Part shown: one piece after another, positions 34,116-42,175 of the stretch
Numbering within the stretch: the first letter of the stretch is position 1
Layout: each line of letters opens with the position of its first letter
DNA from: CAKOSP01 sp964370545
GTDB taxonomy: Bacteria; Bacillota_I; Bacilli_A; RF39; UBA660
Direction: 5' to 3'
Length of the DNA stretch: 64,000 nt
Assembly: GCA_964370545.1 (NCBI GenBank)
Contig: CAYJJQ010000001.1
Location: 1-64,000, forward strand
The notes under the pieces: model-generated
Seen by the model: only the letters and a program-made list of their open reading frames with translations
Databases searched by the model: none
Told to the model about the DNA's origin: nothing
Made by a program: the position numbers and the translations under genes

Positions 34116-35190
34116 TGAAAAAATAGGACAATTATTTATAGTTGGAATTAAAGAAAAAGGGGATATTGAAAAGGTTATTAATTTAATAACTAGTTTTCAT
34201 ATTGGTGGAGTAATATTATATAAAACTGCTTATGATAATTATATTGAAATGATAGAATTAATAAATAAGCTAAAAACTGCTAATAAAGATAATAAGCTAC
34301 CGTTGTTTATATCCATTGATCAAGAAAATGGAAGAGTAAATAGATTTCCTAAAGATATCAATATCATAAGAAATGCAGAGAGTATTGGGAAGTGTAATAA
34401 TAATACAATAATTAATTCTGCAAGGTTAACCGCAAAATTATTAAGTGATTCGGGTATTAATATGAACTTTGCTCCCACATTAGATTTAAATAGATATAAA
34501 AATAATAAAGTTATAGGAAATAGGTCTTATGGTAGAGATCCTGAAAAAGTAAGCTCAATAGGAAATATAATTATAAATGAGAATATTAACAATAATATAT
34601 TGTCAGTAATCAAGCATTTTCCAGGACATGGTATAGTAAAAACTGATACTCATATATTTTTACCAATAATTAATAAAAGTTCATATAAAATAGTTATGCA
34701 GGAAGATATTATTCCATTTAAAAATAACATAAAAGATAAGTGTGAGGCAATAATGGTAGGGCATTTTTTAGTGCCATCTATAGCTGGGTTAACTCCAACT
34801 TCATTATCTAAAAATTTTGTGGATAATGAAATTAGAAAAAAATATAATTTTGAAGGGTTGATAATTACAGATAGTTTATCAATGGGTAGCGTTAGATATA
34901 GATGGGGAAAGACTGGTACTGCAATTAAAGCAATTAATGTTGGAATGGATATACTTACAGTAAAATATTATAATGGTATAGAAAAAACTCTATATAAAAT
35001 AAATGACTTAGTTAATAACAATTATATAGATGAAAAGTCAATAAATAAATCAATAAAAAGGATAGCTTTTATAAAGAAGAAATATAATATAAATGATAAA
35101 CAAATAACCGGTATTTCTAATTTAGATTCAATTAATAATGAGATCAATGCATTAAACCAAGAAATTGAGAATCAAATTGACAAAATGTAA
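34099..35190 (+). CDS. Glycoside hydrolase family 3, NagZ-like beta-N-acetylhexosaminidase
   Basis: A 363-aa enzyme with the GH3 N-terminal domain only, as in NagZ. Motifs: FISIDQENGRVNRFP, NFAPTLDLN, VIKHFPGHGIVKTDTH (general acid region with His) and the nucleophile segment IITDSLSMGSVRYRW (Asp). No signal peptide is visible, which suggests recycling of cytoplasmic GlcNAc-containing muropeptides. It overlaps the cohesin gene by 17 bases and so belongs to the autolysin-cohesin operon. Confidence 0.88.
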   Translation: MKLTINEKIGQLFIVGIKEKGDIEKVINLITSFHIGGVILYKTAYDNYIEMIELINKLKTANKDNKLPLFISIDQENGRVNRFPKDINIIRNAESIGKCNNNTIINSARLTAKLLSDSGINMNFAPTLDLNRYKNNKVIGNRSYGRDPEKVSSIGNIIINENINNNILSVIKHFPGHGIVKTDTHIFLPIINKSSYKIVMQEDIIPFKNNIKDKCEAIMVGHFLVPSIAGLTPTSLSKNFVDNEIRKKYNFEGLIITDSLSMGSVRYRWGKTGTAIKAINVGMDILTVKYYNGIEKTLYKINDLVNNNYIDEKSINKSIKRIAFIKKKYNINDKQITGISNLDSINNEINALNQEIENQIDKM

Positions 35191-35205
35191 CAAATATGTT
35201 ATAAT
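35177..35205 (+). promoter_or_regulatory. Consensus promoter upstream of the 58-aa gene
   Basis: TTGACA, exactly 17 bases, TATAAT, with TG two bases before the -10 box. It overlaps the end of the GH3 gene and serves the small gene at 35223. Confidence 0.85.
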
Positions 35206-35222
35206 TCTTATATCAGGGGGAT

Positions 35223-35399
35223 ATGATGATAAGATCAAAGAGGGGTTTGGTTTTAGAAAGTGTATTAGAAATAATTTTTGGATTAGCCATTATCTTGATA
35301 ACTATTCCCATTTGGAGTGAATTTCAAGACAAAGGTTATGAAGAAGTTGTGGAAAAATACGAAGACTATGGCCAAGTTGTCTTTTATGACAACAATTAA
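35223..35399 (+). CDS. Small single-pass membrane protein (58 aa)
   Basis: MMIRSKRGLVLESVLEI begins a 58-aa protein with one membrane helix (about 12-31) followed by an acidic, Tyr-rich tail. A perfect promoter, a strong AGGGGG site 6 bases before the ATG and a terminator at 35402 show that it is a real, probably highly expressed gene. The function is unknown; the ATG three bases later is an alternative start. Confidence 0.8.
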   Translation: MMIRSKRGLVLESVLEIIFGLAIILITIPIWSEFQDKGYEEVVEKYEDYGQVVFYDNN

Positions 35400-35401
35400 A
35401 T

Positions 35402-35427
35402 AGGAAGTGTAAACTTCCTGTTTTTTT
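35402..35427 (+). terminator. Rho-independent terminator
   Basis: AGGAAGT/ACTTCCT stem with a GTAA loop and seven T, right after the 58-aa gene. Confidence 0.92.
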
Positions 35428-35497
35428 GTCAAATAAATTGTGTATCATTACAAAATATGTTAATATTATTATGAGTAATACTATAGAAAGGATATGC

Positions 35498-36613
35498 ATG
35501 AAAAGGCTGAAAAAAAATACTATATATTTATTTTTAGGCGTAATAGCATTTACAATAACTACTATTGGTTATTCTTATGCTATCTTTTTTAGTATAGATT
35601 CAAGCACTTTAGAACAGCAAATTTCTGCTGGAGATTTACAAGTTGCATTTAATAATTCTTCTACTTCAATAACCAGAAATTCAATGCTACCTACTAGTGA
35701 TGCTGATGGCCTTGCAGCAAGTTCTGCTAGTACAATATATTTACAAAATAATGGCTCTACCGATTCAACTGCTTTTTTTACTGTAAAGTATGACTATGAA
35801 TCTTTTACTTCAGATGCAGATTATACTGCTGATAGTATGCTAATACCATTAGAATTTTTAAGAGCTGCAGTATTTGTATATGATGATGTAGCAGGTCAAA
35901 TGGTGCAAGCTAGTGATGTGTTTACCTTATCTGAATTACCTGTATATACTGTAGATACTTCAAATTATTATAATAATGCATACAGATTATATTTTGCAAA
36001 TATAGAAAAATCAACATCTGGAAATAATGCTCAAACTTATTCAATTAAAGTTTGGCTTGATGAAAATGCACCAGAATATATAAGAGATTACAAATTATAT
36101 TTAAACGTAAATGTAATAGCACAAGTTAAAGATTCAACTAGTAATTATAATTTAAGTGGCACACTTAATGTAAATAGCTCTCCTGTAGCAAATGCTACTA
36201 TAAGTTTAATGAATGGTGCATTAAAAGCTACGACTGATGCAAATGGTAATTATACCTTTAATGGAATACCAGAAGCATTATATACACTAGATATTACTAC
36301 ATCTACCACTAAATATGAAACAACTTTCAAATTAGAAGAAGGGGATGAACTAAAAAATAGTACGTATGTGAATACTCATACTGTTAATGGTAATACTACA
36401 TTTAGTAGTTTAGCGTATACATATGGAACCTCACTTCATAAATTAAAAGAAATTAATAATATATTTGATAATACTAATGAAATTGTTTTAACTGATGGTC
36501 AGGTATTAACATTGCCTAAAGTATACATTATCACAGGTGGTAATAATTTAGATATAAATGTAAATATTGATGTTGATAATGAAGGTGTTATCAACTTGAG
36601 TTTAGGAGGTTAG
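35498..36613 (+). CDS. SipW-type secreted protein with carboxypeptidase-regulatory-like domain
   Basis: A 371-aa secreted protein. The N-terminus MKRLKKNTIYLFLGVIAF...GYSYAIFFSID is a SipW-dependent-type signal, as in TasA/CalY. An N-terminal beta-rich domain (about 30-215) is followed by a CarboxypepD_reg-like domain (NLSGTLNVNSSPVANATISL...GNYTFNGIP, about 225-290). I start at ATG 35498, after AAAGGA, and not at an earlier ATG. It is followed 3 bases later by a second SipW-type gene; a surface fibre or matrix protein is likely. Confidence 0.75.
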   Translation: MKRLKKNTIYLFLGVIAFTITTIGYSYAIFFSIDSSTLEQQISAGDLQVAFNNSSTSITRNSMLPTSDADGLAASSASTIYLQNNGSTDSTAFFTVKYDYESFTSDADYTADSMLIPLEFLRAAVFVYDDVAGQMVQASDVFTLSELPVYTVDTSNYYNNAYRLYFANIEKSTSGNNAQTYSIKVWLDENAPEYIRDYKLYLNVNVIAQVKDSTSNYNLSGTLNVNSSPVANATISLMNGALKATTDANGNYTFNGIPEALYTLDITTSTTKYETTFKLEEGDELKNSTYVNTHTVNGNTTFSSLAYTYGTSLHKLKEINNIFDNTNEIVLTDGQVLTLPKVYIITGGNNLDINVNIDVDNEGVINLSLGG

Positions 36614-36616
36614 TAT

Positions 36617-37243
36617 ATGAGGCAAAGAAGAATGTACGTTATACCTACAATTTTACTAGTCATTATGATGCTATGTACAGCAACATTTACATATGCATAC
36701 TTTACAGCACCGAGCTCAGAGTCGTATAGTGAATATGACATAACATCTACTAAAACTGGTTTTGCTTATGCAGAATCTGGATCAGAAATAGATTTACTTG
36801 TATCTGGAGATGTAATGCAAGAACCATTACAGAATAATAATGTAGCTGCAGCAACAGCTGTAAATGATGATCCGATTACAGTAACACTAAATACTTCAGT
36901 AAATGGAGGAACTCTAACTTGTACTTATGATATTTATTATATACCGGATACTCCCTTTATGAATAGTATAGAAAATACAACAAATGAAAAAGAATTTACA
37001 ATAAAAGGTGTTTCTGATAAAGGTTCATTTGCAACTGAAATAAATTTAGGAAATGTAACTGAAAAAATTATGTTAGCTGAAAATGTAAATATAGCGTTAA
37101 GTGGAGTAAGCAAAGTATTAGTACAATCATGGACTTTTACAGCAAGCTTTTACAACCAAACTTTTGTCCAAGATGATAATGCGGGAAAAGAATTTGGAGG
37201 TAGAATTGTTTTAGAAGATTTAGATTGTGAAAATACTTTCTAA
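36617..37243 (+). CDS. SipW-type secreted (TasA/camelysin-like) protein
   Basis: A 208-aa protein with a signal MRQRRMYVIPTILLVIMM...TYAYFTAPS and a beta-rich mature part. Its later half (GGTLTCTYDIYYIPDTP ... VLVQSWTFTASFYNQTFVQDDNAGKEFGG) is clearly related to the next gene's product (TCTYDLSYTPNSG ... TWTFTVTFYNLAVDQSDNAGATFGG). AGGAGG overlaps the end of the preceding gene. Matrix or surface-fibre function is inferred from the TasA-like export signal only. Confidence 0.75.
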   Translation: MRQRRMYVIPTILLVIMMLCTATFTYAYFTAPSSESYSEYDITSTKTGFAYAESGSEIDLLVSGDVMQEPLQNNNVAAATAVNDDPITVTLNTSVNGGTLTCTYDIYYIPDTPFMNSIENTTNEKEFTIKGVSDKGSFATEINLGNVTEKIMLAENVNIALSGVSKVLVQSWTFTASFYNQTFVQDDNAGKEFGGRIVLEDLDCENTF

Positions 37244-37259
37244 AATGACAAAAAAAGAC

Positions 37260-37288
37260 TTGAAAAAAAATAATTTATTTGTTACTAT
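37260..37288 (+). promoter_or_regulatory. Promoter of the third SipW-type gene
   Basis: TTGAAA, 17 bases, TACTAT, 26 bases before the ATG at 37315. It shows that this gene can be expressed independently of the two preceding paralogs. Confidence 0.7.
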
Positions 37289-37314
37289 GTATATATAGTA
37301 GAGAAGGAGATAAC

Positions 37315-37962
37315 ATGGAAAGAAAACAAACATTATTGTTAACAGTAATAGCAGTAGCTACTTTACTAGTGGCAGTTGTGGGAGCAACGTTCGCGTTCTT
37401 CACGGCTTCAGGAACAGGATCTGCTGATAGTGAGGTAACAGTTACTACTAGTTCAATAGATACAGTTAATACGACTGCTTCTAACTTAACTTTACAAGTA
37501 GGATTAACAGATATGCTTTTAGCTAATGGTAGAGATGATTATTCTGCTAGAAAACAAGCTACAAGTACTATTACAATGTCTGCTGGTACTGGAACAGGTG
37601 GAGGTACAAATACATGTACTTATGACTTATCATATACACCTAATTCAGGACAAGATTTTACTCAATCTGCAGCTAACACTGGTGGATTAAACGAGTTAAC
37701 TATTTCAGCTGTTGCAACTAACCCTGGTTCAGGAGTAAGTAGTGATAATGCTGTAACAGAATTTTCACTTGATGGCATTACTACAGAGCAAACACTAATC
37801 GATGGTGGAACATTTGCTGTTAGTGGTGTAAGTAATACTGATGTTTTAACTTGGACATTTACTGTAACATTTTATAACTTAGCAGTTGATCAAAGTGATA
37901 ATGCTGGTGCGACATTTGGTGGAACACTATCATTTAAAAACGTTACTTGCGTAAACAGTTAA
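37315..37962 (+). CDS. SipW-type secreted (TasA/camelysin-like) protein
   Basis: A 215-aa secreted protein starting MERKQTLLLTVIAVATLLVAVVGATFAFFTASG, a near-perfect camelysin/TasA-type signal. The mature protein is Thr/Ser/Gly-rich and beta-rich, with few Cys (one pair TNTCTYD ... VTCVNS). ATG 37315 is chosen because AGAAGGAG lies 6 bases upstream and a promoter at 37260 precedes it. It has its own terminator. Codons are less AT-extreme than in the neighbours (for example ggagcaacgttcgcgttcttc), as in a highly expressed gene. Confidence 0.8.
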   Translation: MERKQTLLLTVIAVATLLVAVVGATFAFFTASGTGSADSEVTVTTSSIDTVNTTASNLTLQVGLTDMLLANGRDDYSARKQATSTITMSAGTGTGGGTNTCTYDLSYTPNSGQDFTQSAANTGGLNELTISAVATNPGSGVSSDNAVTEFSLDGITTEQTLIDGGTFAVSGVSNTDVLTWTFTVTFYNLAVDQSDNAGATFGGTLSFKNVTCVNS

Positions 37963-37973
37963 TATTAAAAAGT

Positions 37974-38000
37974 AAAGATTGAGCAATCAATCTTTTTTTT
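37974..38000 (+). terminator. Rho-independent terminator
   Basis: Nine-base-pair stem AAAGATTGA/TCAATCTTT with a GCAA tetraloop and a T run. Confidence 0.92.
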
Positions 38001-38042
38001 ATGTATATTTTTTGATATAATTATAATAGAAATGAGGTTAAT

Positions 38043-38972
38043 ATGAAAAAGGTATTAGTCACTGGAGCAGCTGGAGCAATTGGCATTCAAACTGTTAAAT
38101 ATTTATTAAGTGAAGGTAAGTATGAAATAACTATACTAGATTTAAAAAATTCAAGATCTCATAAAATACTAAAAAAATATAAAAATAGAGTTAATATTAT
38201 CTATGGAGATATATGTAATAGAGTATTAATGGAAGCCTTAATAAAAGATCATGATTATGTTATTCATTTAGCATCATCTTTATTTCCTTTAGGCCAACAT
38301 AAAAAAAGTTTATCTAAAATTATAGAACATGATGCAGTTGAAAATATAGTTAGATCAATTAACTACTATAACCCCGCTTGTCATTTAATTTATGCATCAA
38401 CTACTTCAGTATATGGTGATGTAGAAAGTGCGTCTATTAAAAATAAAATACAACCAAAAACTGATGAATATTATACATATTATAAATATAAATCTGAACA
38501 ATTGATAACTTCTAAACTTAAACATTATACTATTGTTAGAGTGCCTTTAGTAGTAAATGGAAATAAAGTACATAACTTTATATATAATATAAAAAATAGT
38601 AGTAATATTAGTTTTATTACAGATATAGATGCTGGATACTTTTTTACCAAGATACTAGATCATATTAAGGCATCTAATAAGAAAACAATTAATATTAAAA
38701 GTTCTTATAATGAAGAATTAACTTATAAAGATTTAAGAAATAAAATAATAAAAGCAACTGGTTTTGAAATAAAATTAATTTTAAATAAAATATTTGTAGA
38801 AAATAACTTTTATTCACCAAGTCTTACTGATACAGAAACTTATGTTAATAAATTAAATTATCAAATAGATTCTTTAGAAAATTGTTTGAAAAGATTGAAA
38901 AGAAAATCTAAAAATAAATATATAAACTTAGCTTTAGGAAAAATGTACTTTTTAATTAGAGGCACAAAATGA
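38043..38972 (+). CDS. NAD-dependent epimerase/dehydratase (extended SDR-like)
   Basis: A 309-aa protein with the nucleotide-binding GXXGXXG motif VTGAAGAIGIQTVKYL (5-20), GDICNRVLMEALI and ASTTSVYGDVES...YYTYYKYKSEQL, where the Y-X3-K catalytic pair is seen. The substrate, probably a nucleotide sugar or other polyol, cannot be told. The start of the patatin gene overlaps its end by 4 bases, so they form an operon. A TATAAT and GAGG site precede the start. Confidence 0.82.
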   Translation: MKKVLVTGAAGAIGIQTVKYLLSEGKYEITILDLKNSRSHKILKKYKNRVNIIYGDICNRVLMEALIKDHDYVIHLASSLFPLGQHKKSLSKIIEHDAVENIVRSINYYNPACHLIYASTTSVYGDVESASIKNKIQPKTDEYYTYYKYKSEQLITSKLKHYTIVRVPLVVNGNKVHNFIYNIKNSSNISFITDIDAGYFFTKILDHIKASNKKTINIKSSYNEELTYKDLRNKIIKATGFEIKLILNKIFVENNFYSPSLTDTETYVNKLNYQIDSLENCLKRLKRKSKNKYINLALGKMYFLIRGTK

Positions 38973-40003
38973 TAGGTGTAGCACTTGAAGGTGGGGGATT
39001 AAGAGGAGCTTATCAAGTTGGTGCACTTAAAGCAATAGAAGAATCTGGAATAAAAATAAATGGTTTAGTAGGCACCTCAATAGGTGCTGTAAATTCTGCT
39101 CTTTATTTAATTGGAGGAATTAAATTATTAGAATCATTTTGGAAAGATGAAGATTTTGCTACATTACTAGGAGATTATGTTCATAGTGATGTTGATTCTT
39201 GTAGTATCATTGATGAATTAAAAGATTACAGAGATTCTATTAATGGAATAATTAAGAATCATGGGTTAGATGTTGATCAATTAGAAAATAAATTAAAAAG
39301 TATTTTAAATGAAAAGAAAATAAGAAATAGTAATTGTGATTACGGTTTAATTACATATAGAATTAAAGATAAAACAGCTCTTTCTTTATTTAAAGAAGAT
39401 ATACCCCAAGGCAAGTTAGCAGATTACATTACTGCAAGTTGTTATTTACCTATCTTTAAAATGAAAAAATTAGATGGTGATAGTTATTATTTAGATGGTG
39501 GATTTTATGAAAATTCTCCATCTAATATGTTATCTGAAAAAGGCTATGAAAAAATATTTGTTATTGGACTAAAAGCGCCTGGTATTAATAGAAAAAAAAT
39601 AGATAATAGTAAAATAGTAAAAATAATGCCTAGTAGAAATTTAGGCCATATACTAAATGTAAATAAAAATAATATAATTAGAAATATTAATATGGGATAT
39701 TATGATACATTAAAAGTACTTAATAAATATGATGGAATTAAATATACATTTAAAAAATACCCTAAGTGGGTTTATAAGTTTTTATTAAGAAAAGTTGATA
39801 AGAAAACAATGCAAAGAGCTGAAATATTTTTCTTGACAGGTAATAAGAAAATTCTTATAATAAAAACTCTAGAATTTATTATGAACAAAGAAGATTATGA
39901 TTTTAATAAAGTATATAGTCCAATTAAGTTAATAAAAAAATATAGAAAAAATAAAGAAAATAAAATAGCATATAAGTTTATTAAAAAATTAAAATTTTTA
40001 TAG
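38969..40003 (+). CDS. Patatin-like phospholipase
   Basis: A 344-aa cytoplasmic lipid acyl hydrolase. Motifs: oxyanion ALEGGGLRGAYQVG (5-18), nucleophile elbow GTSIGAVN (about 37-44, Ser) and catalytic Asp in LDGGFYENSP (about 176-185). These bacterial patatins cut acyl chains from phospholipids. It overlaps the epimerase gene by 4 bases and is followed 8 bases later by the YebC gene. Confidence 0.9.
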   Translation: MIGVALEGGGLRGAYQVGALKAIEESGIKINGLVGTSIGAVNSALYLIGGIKLLESFWKDEDFATLLGDYVHSDVDSCSIIDELKDYRDSINGIIKNHGLDVDQLENKLKSILNEKKIRNSNCDYGLITYRIKDKTALSLFKEDIPQGKLADYITASCYLPIFKMKKLDGDSYYLDGGFYENSPSNMLSEKGYEKIFVIGLKAPGINRKKIDNSKIVKIMPSRNLGHILNVNKNNIIRNINMGYYDTLKVLNKYDGIKYTFKKYPKWVYKFLLRKVDKKTMQRAEIFFLTGNKKILIIKTLEFIMNKEDYDFNKVYSPIKLIKKYRKNKENKIAYKFIKKLKFL

Positions 40004-40011
40004 GAGGTAAT

Positions 40012-40734
40012 ATGGGAAGAGCATATGAAGTTAGAAAAGCTAGTATATTAAAATCTGGATCTGCAAAAGGTAAAGTATATACTACTTATGCAAAAGAAAT
40101 ATATATTGTAGCAAAAAAAGGAGCTCCTGATCCTGATGCAAATGATGCACTTAGAAGATTAATAGACAAAGCTAAAAAGGAACAAGTTCCTAATGATATT
40201 ATTGAAAGAGCAATTAATAAAGCTAAAGGTTCTACTGGTGAAGACTATGAGGAAGTAGTTTATGAAGGTTTTGGTCCAGGCGCATCTACTTTAATTATTA
40301 AAACGCTAACTGATAATGTTAATAGAACTGTAGGAATGGTTAGAGCATCTTTTAATAAATTAAATAAAAGTTTAGGCGTGACTAATTCGGTTTCATATAA
40401 CTATGATTACTTAGCAGTAGTATCAGTTAAAGAAGATGAAGAAAAAGTATTTAATGCTTTAATAGAAAATGAAATTGACCCAATAGATTTTGAAAATGAA
40501 GATGGTGAAATTAGTGTTACTGTTAATCCTAAAGATTATGATAAATTAAAAACTGCTTTAGAATCAATAAATGAAAATATAGTTTATGAATTTGATGAAA
40601 TAGGAATGTTTGCTAAAGATGAGATAACTTTAGAAGGTGAAGATTTAGAAAACTTTAAGAAGTTATATAAACTATTAGATGAAATAGATGATGTTACATC
40701 TATATACCATAACGTAAAAGATTTTGAGTTATAA
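40012..40734 (+). CDS. YebC/PmpR family protein
   Basis: A 240-aa protein with the family N-terminus MGRAYEVRKASILKSGSAKGKVYTTYAKEI and the acidic core DYEEVVYEGFGPG. YebC proteins were long annotated as transcription regulators; newer work links them to translation through difficult sequences. Domain make-up is complete. The start has AGGAGGT 5 bases upstream; the next gene (HAD) overlaps its stop by one base. Confidence 0.93.
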   Translation: MGRAYEVRKASILKSGSAKGKVYTTYAKEIYIVAKKGAPDPDANDALRRLIDKAKKEQVPNDIIERAINKAKGSTGEDYEEVVYEGFGPGASTLIIKTLTDNVNRTVGMVRASFNKLNKSLGVTNSVSYNYDYLAVVSVKEDEEKVFNALIENEIDPIDFENEDGEISVTVNPKDYDKLKTALESINENIVYEFDEIGMFAKDEITLEGEDLENFKKLYKLLDEIDDVTSIYHNVKDFEL

Positions 40735-41366
40735 TGATAAAAAGAATATTAATTGATATTGATGATACACTATTAACTTTAAATATAAATAAGATATTAA
40801 AAGAATATGATACATATTTGAAACCTTTAAATATAAAAGGTATAGATATATATAATTTATATGGGGATTTTGAAAATACTAATTTAGAATATACAGATGA
40901 AAATGTACTTAAATATTTTCATGATAACTTAAGTGCAAATATTACTTTAAATCATTTAAATGATTTAAGAGAAATATTTGCAAATAATAGTTCCTTAATT
41001 AATGATGATACAGATTATATATTAAATAAGTTAAGTGAAAAATATGAAATAGTTGCTTTAAGTAATTGGTATAGTAAAGATCAATCTAATAGATTAGAAA
41101 AAGTAGATATATTAAAATATTTTACTAAGGTATACGGTGTAGATAACTTAGGTAGAAAACCATATAATAATACCTATATTAATGCATGTAAACCATATAA
41201 ATTAAATGAATGTATTATGATAGGTGATAACATAGTAAATGATGTAAGTAAGCCTCATATTTTAGGAATAAAAAGTATATATTTTAATCCTTTAAATAAT
41301 AAAAGTAATTATAAATCAATAAATTCTTTAAATGAATTAATTGATTTATTAGTTGAAAACCAATAA
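40734..41366 (+). CDS. HAD family hydrolase (first of two paralogs)
   Basis: A 210-aa HAD phosphatase: nucleophile motif LIDIDDTLL (D8, D10), helical cap (about 20-95), VALSNWYSKDQ (motif II), GRKP lysine and MIGDNIVNDV (motif IV). It is clearly paralogous to the protein at 41541-42164 (shared KYEIVALSNWY, ACKPY.LNEC, YFNP.N). It overlaps the YebC stop by one base. The last part contains the promoter for the T-box leader. Substrate unknown. Confidence 0.87.
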   Translation: MIKRILIDIDDTLLTLNINKILKEYDTYLKPLNIKGIDIYNLYGDFENTNLEYTDENVLKYFHDNLSANITLNHLNDLREIFANNSSLINDDTDYILNKLSEKYEIVALSNWYSKDQSNRLEKVDILKYFTKVYGVDNLGRKPYNNTYINACKPYKLNECIMIGDNIVNDVSKPHILGIKSIYFNPLNNKSNYKSINSLNELIDLLVENQ

Positions 41367-41381
41367 AAAATTAGTTATAAT
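41353..41381 (+). promoter_or_regulatory. Promoter of the T-box/HAD/tyrS unit
   Basis: TTGAAA, exactly 17 bases, TATAAT, starting in the end of the upstream HAD gene. Transcription would begin about 41388, at the base of T-box stem I. Confidence 0.8.
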
Positions 41382-41386
41382 AAACT

Positions 41387-41521
41387 TGATAGCTGCGATG
41401 GTATTTACAACACTTGAGCTATATCGTCTAACTTGCGTTAAAAGTAAAAGAGTATGTTGAACATAAATTAAGGTGGTACCGCGGAAATATTTTCGTCCTT
41501 ATCTTTCTTTATGTTTTTTTT
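41387..41521 (+). promoter_or_regulatory. T-box riboswitch leader, probably tyrosine specific
   Basis: The T-box sequence AGGTGGTACCGCGG (41471-41484) is unmistakable, followed by TTTTCGTCCTT and a late hairpin ending in a T run (41514-41521). Upstream, GATAGCT pairs with AGCTATATC to form stem I. T-boxes sense uncharged tRNA and let the downstream genes be read; the gene after the HAD gene is tyrS, so tRNA-Tyr is expected. TAC in the stem I loop (TATTTACAAC) could be the specifier. Stem I is only about 40 bases, much shorter than the classical form. Confidence 0.85.
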
Positions 41522-41540
41522 GTATAAAAAAAGGAGTAAT

Positions 41541-42164
41541 ATGTTAAAAAGAATTATTTTTGATTTAGATAATACTATATTTGATTCAATCACTGATTAT
41601 ATTAATACATATAATGAATTTTTAGATAGTTCTGATATAACATTTTCTATTGAAGAATTAGCTTTAGTTACTAAAGAATATGAAAAAGATAATTATAATG
41701 TTAATAAAATAGAATATACCTCATATGTAAGTGAAAAGCTTAATATAGATTATTCTGTAAATAACTTTAATAAAATCTTAGAAATAAATGGTAAACATGC
41801 AACAATTATTAATTCTAATACAAAAAAGATACTAGAATATTTAAATAGCAAATATGAGATAGTTGCTTTATCTAATTGGTATTATGATGTACAGTATAAA
41901 AGATTAGAAAAAAGAGGCTTACTAAAATATTTTAAACATATTTATTGTTTAGATAACTTCGGAAGTAAACCAAGTAGTGCTGTATTTGAAAAAGCATGTA
42001 AACCATATGAATTAAATGAATGTTTAATAATAGGAGATAGTATAAAAAATGATATAGAAGTACCTAAAAAATTAGGTATGAAAGTTATATACTTTAATCC
42101 TAAGAATTATCATTCAACTTATGATAATATAAATAGTTTGGATGAACTATTAAATAAATTATAG
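41541..42164 (+). CDS. HAD family hydrolase (second paralog), T-box controlled
   Basis: A 207-aa HAD phosphatase with IIFDLDNTIFDS (D8, D10), VALSNWYYDVQ and IIGDSIKNDIEVP. It is the close paralog of the gene at 40734. ATG 41541 has AAAGGAG 5 bases upstream; an earlier ATG would lie in the T-box terminator. It stands between the T-box and tyrS, so its expression should rise when charged tRNA-Tyr is scarce. No link of such HADs to tyrosine is known to me. Confidence 0.85.
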   Translation: MLKRIIFDLDNTIFDSITDYINTYNEFLDSSDITFSIEELALVTKEYEKDNYNVNKIEYTSYVSEKLNIDYSVNNFNKILEINGKHATIINSNTKKILEYLNSKYEIVALSNWYYDVQYKRLEKRGLLKYFKHIYCLDNFGSKPSSAVFEKACKPYELNECLIIGDSIKNDIEVPKKLGMKVIYFNPKNYHSTYDNINSLDELLNKL

Positions 42165-42175
42165 AAAGGAATATT

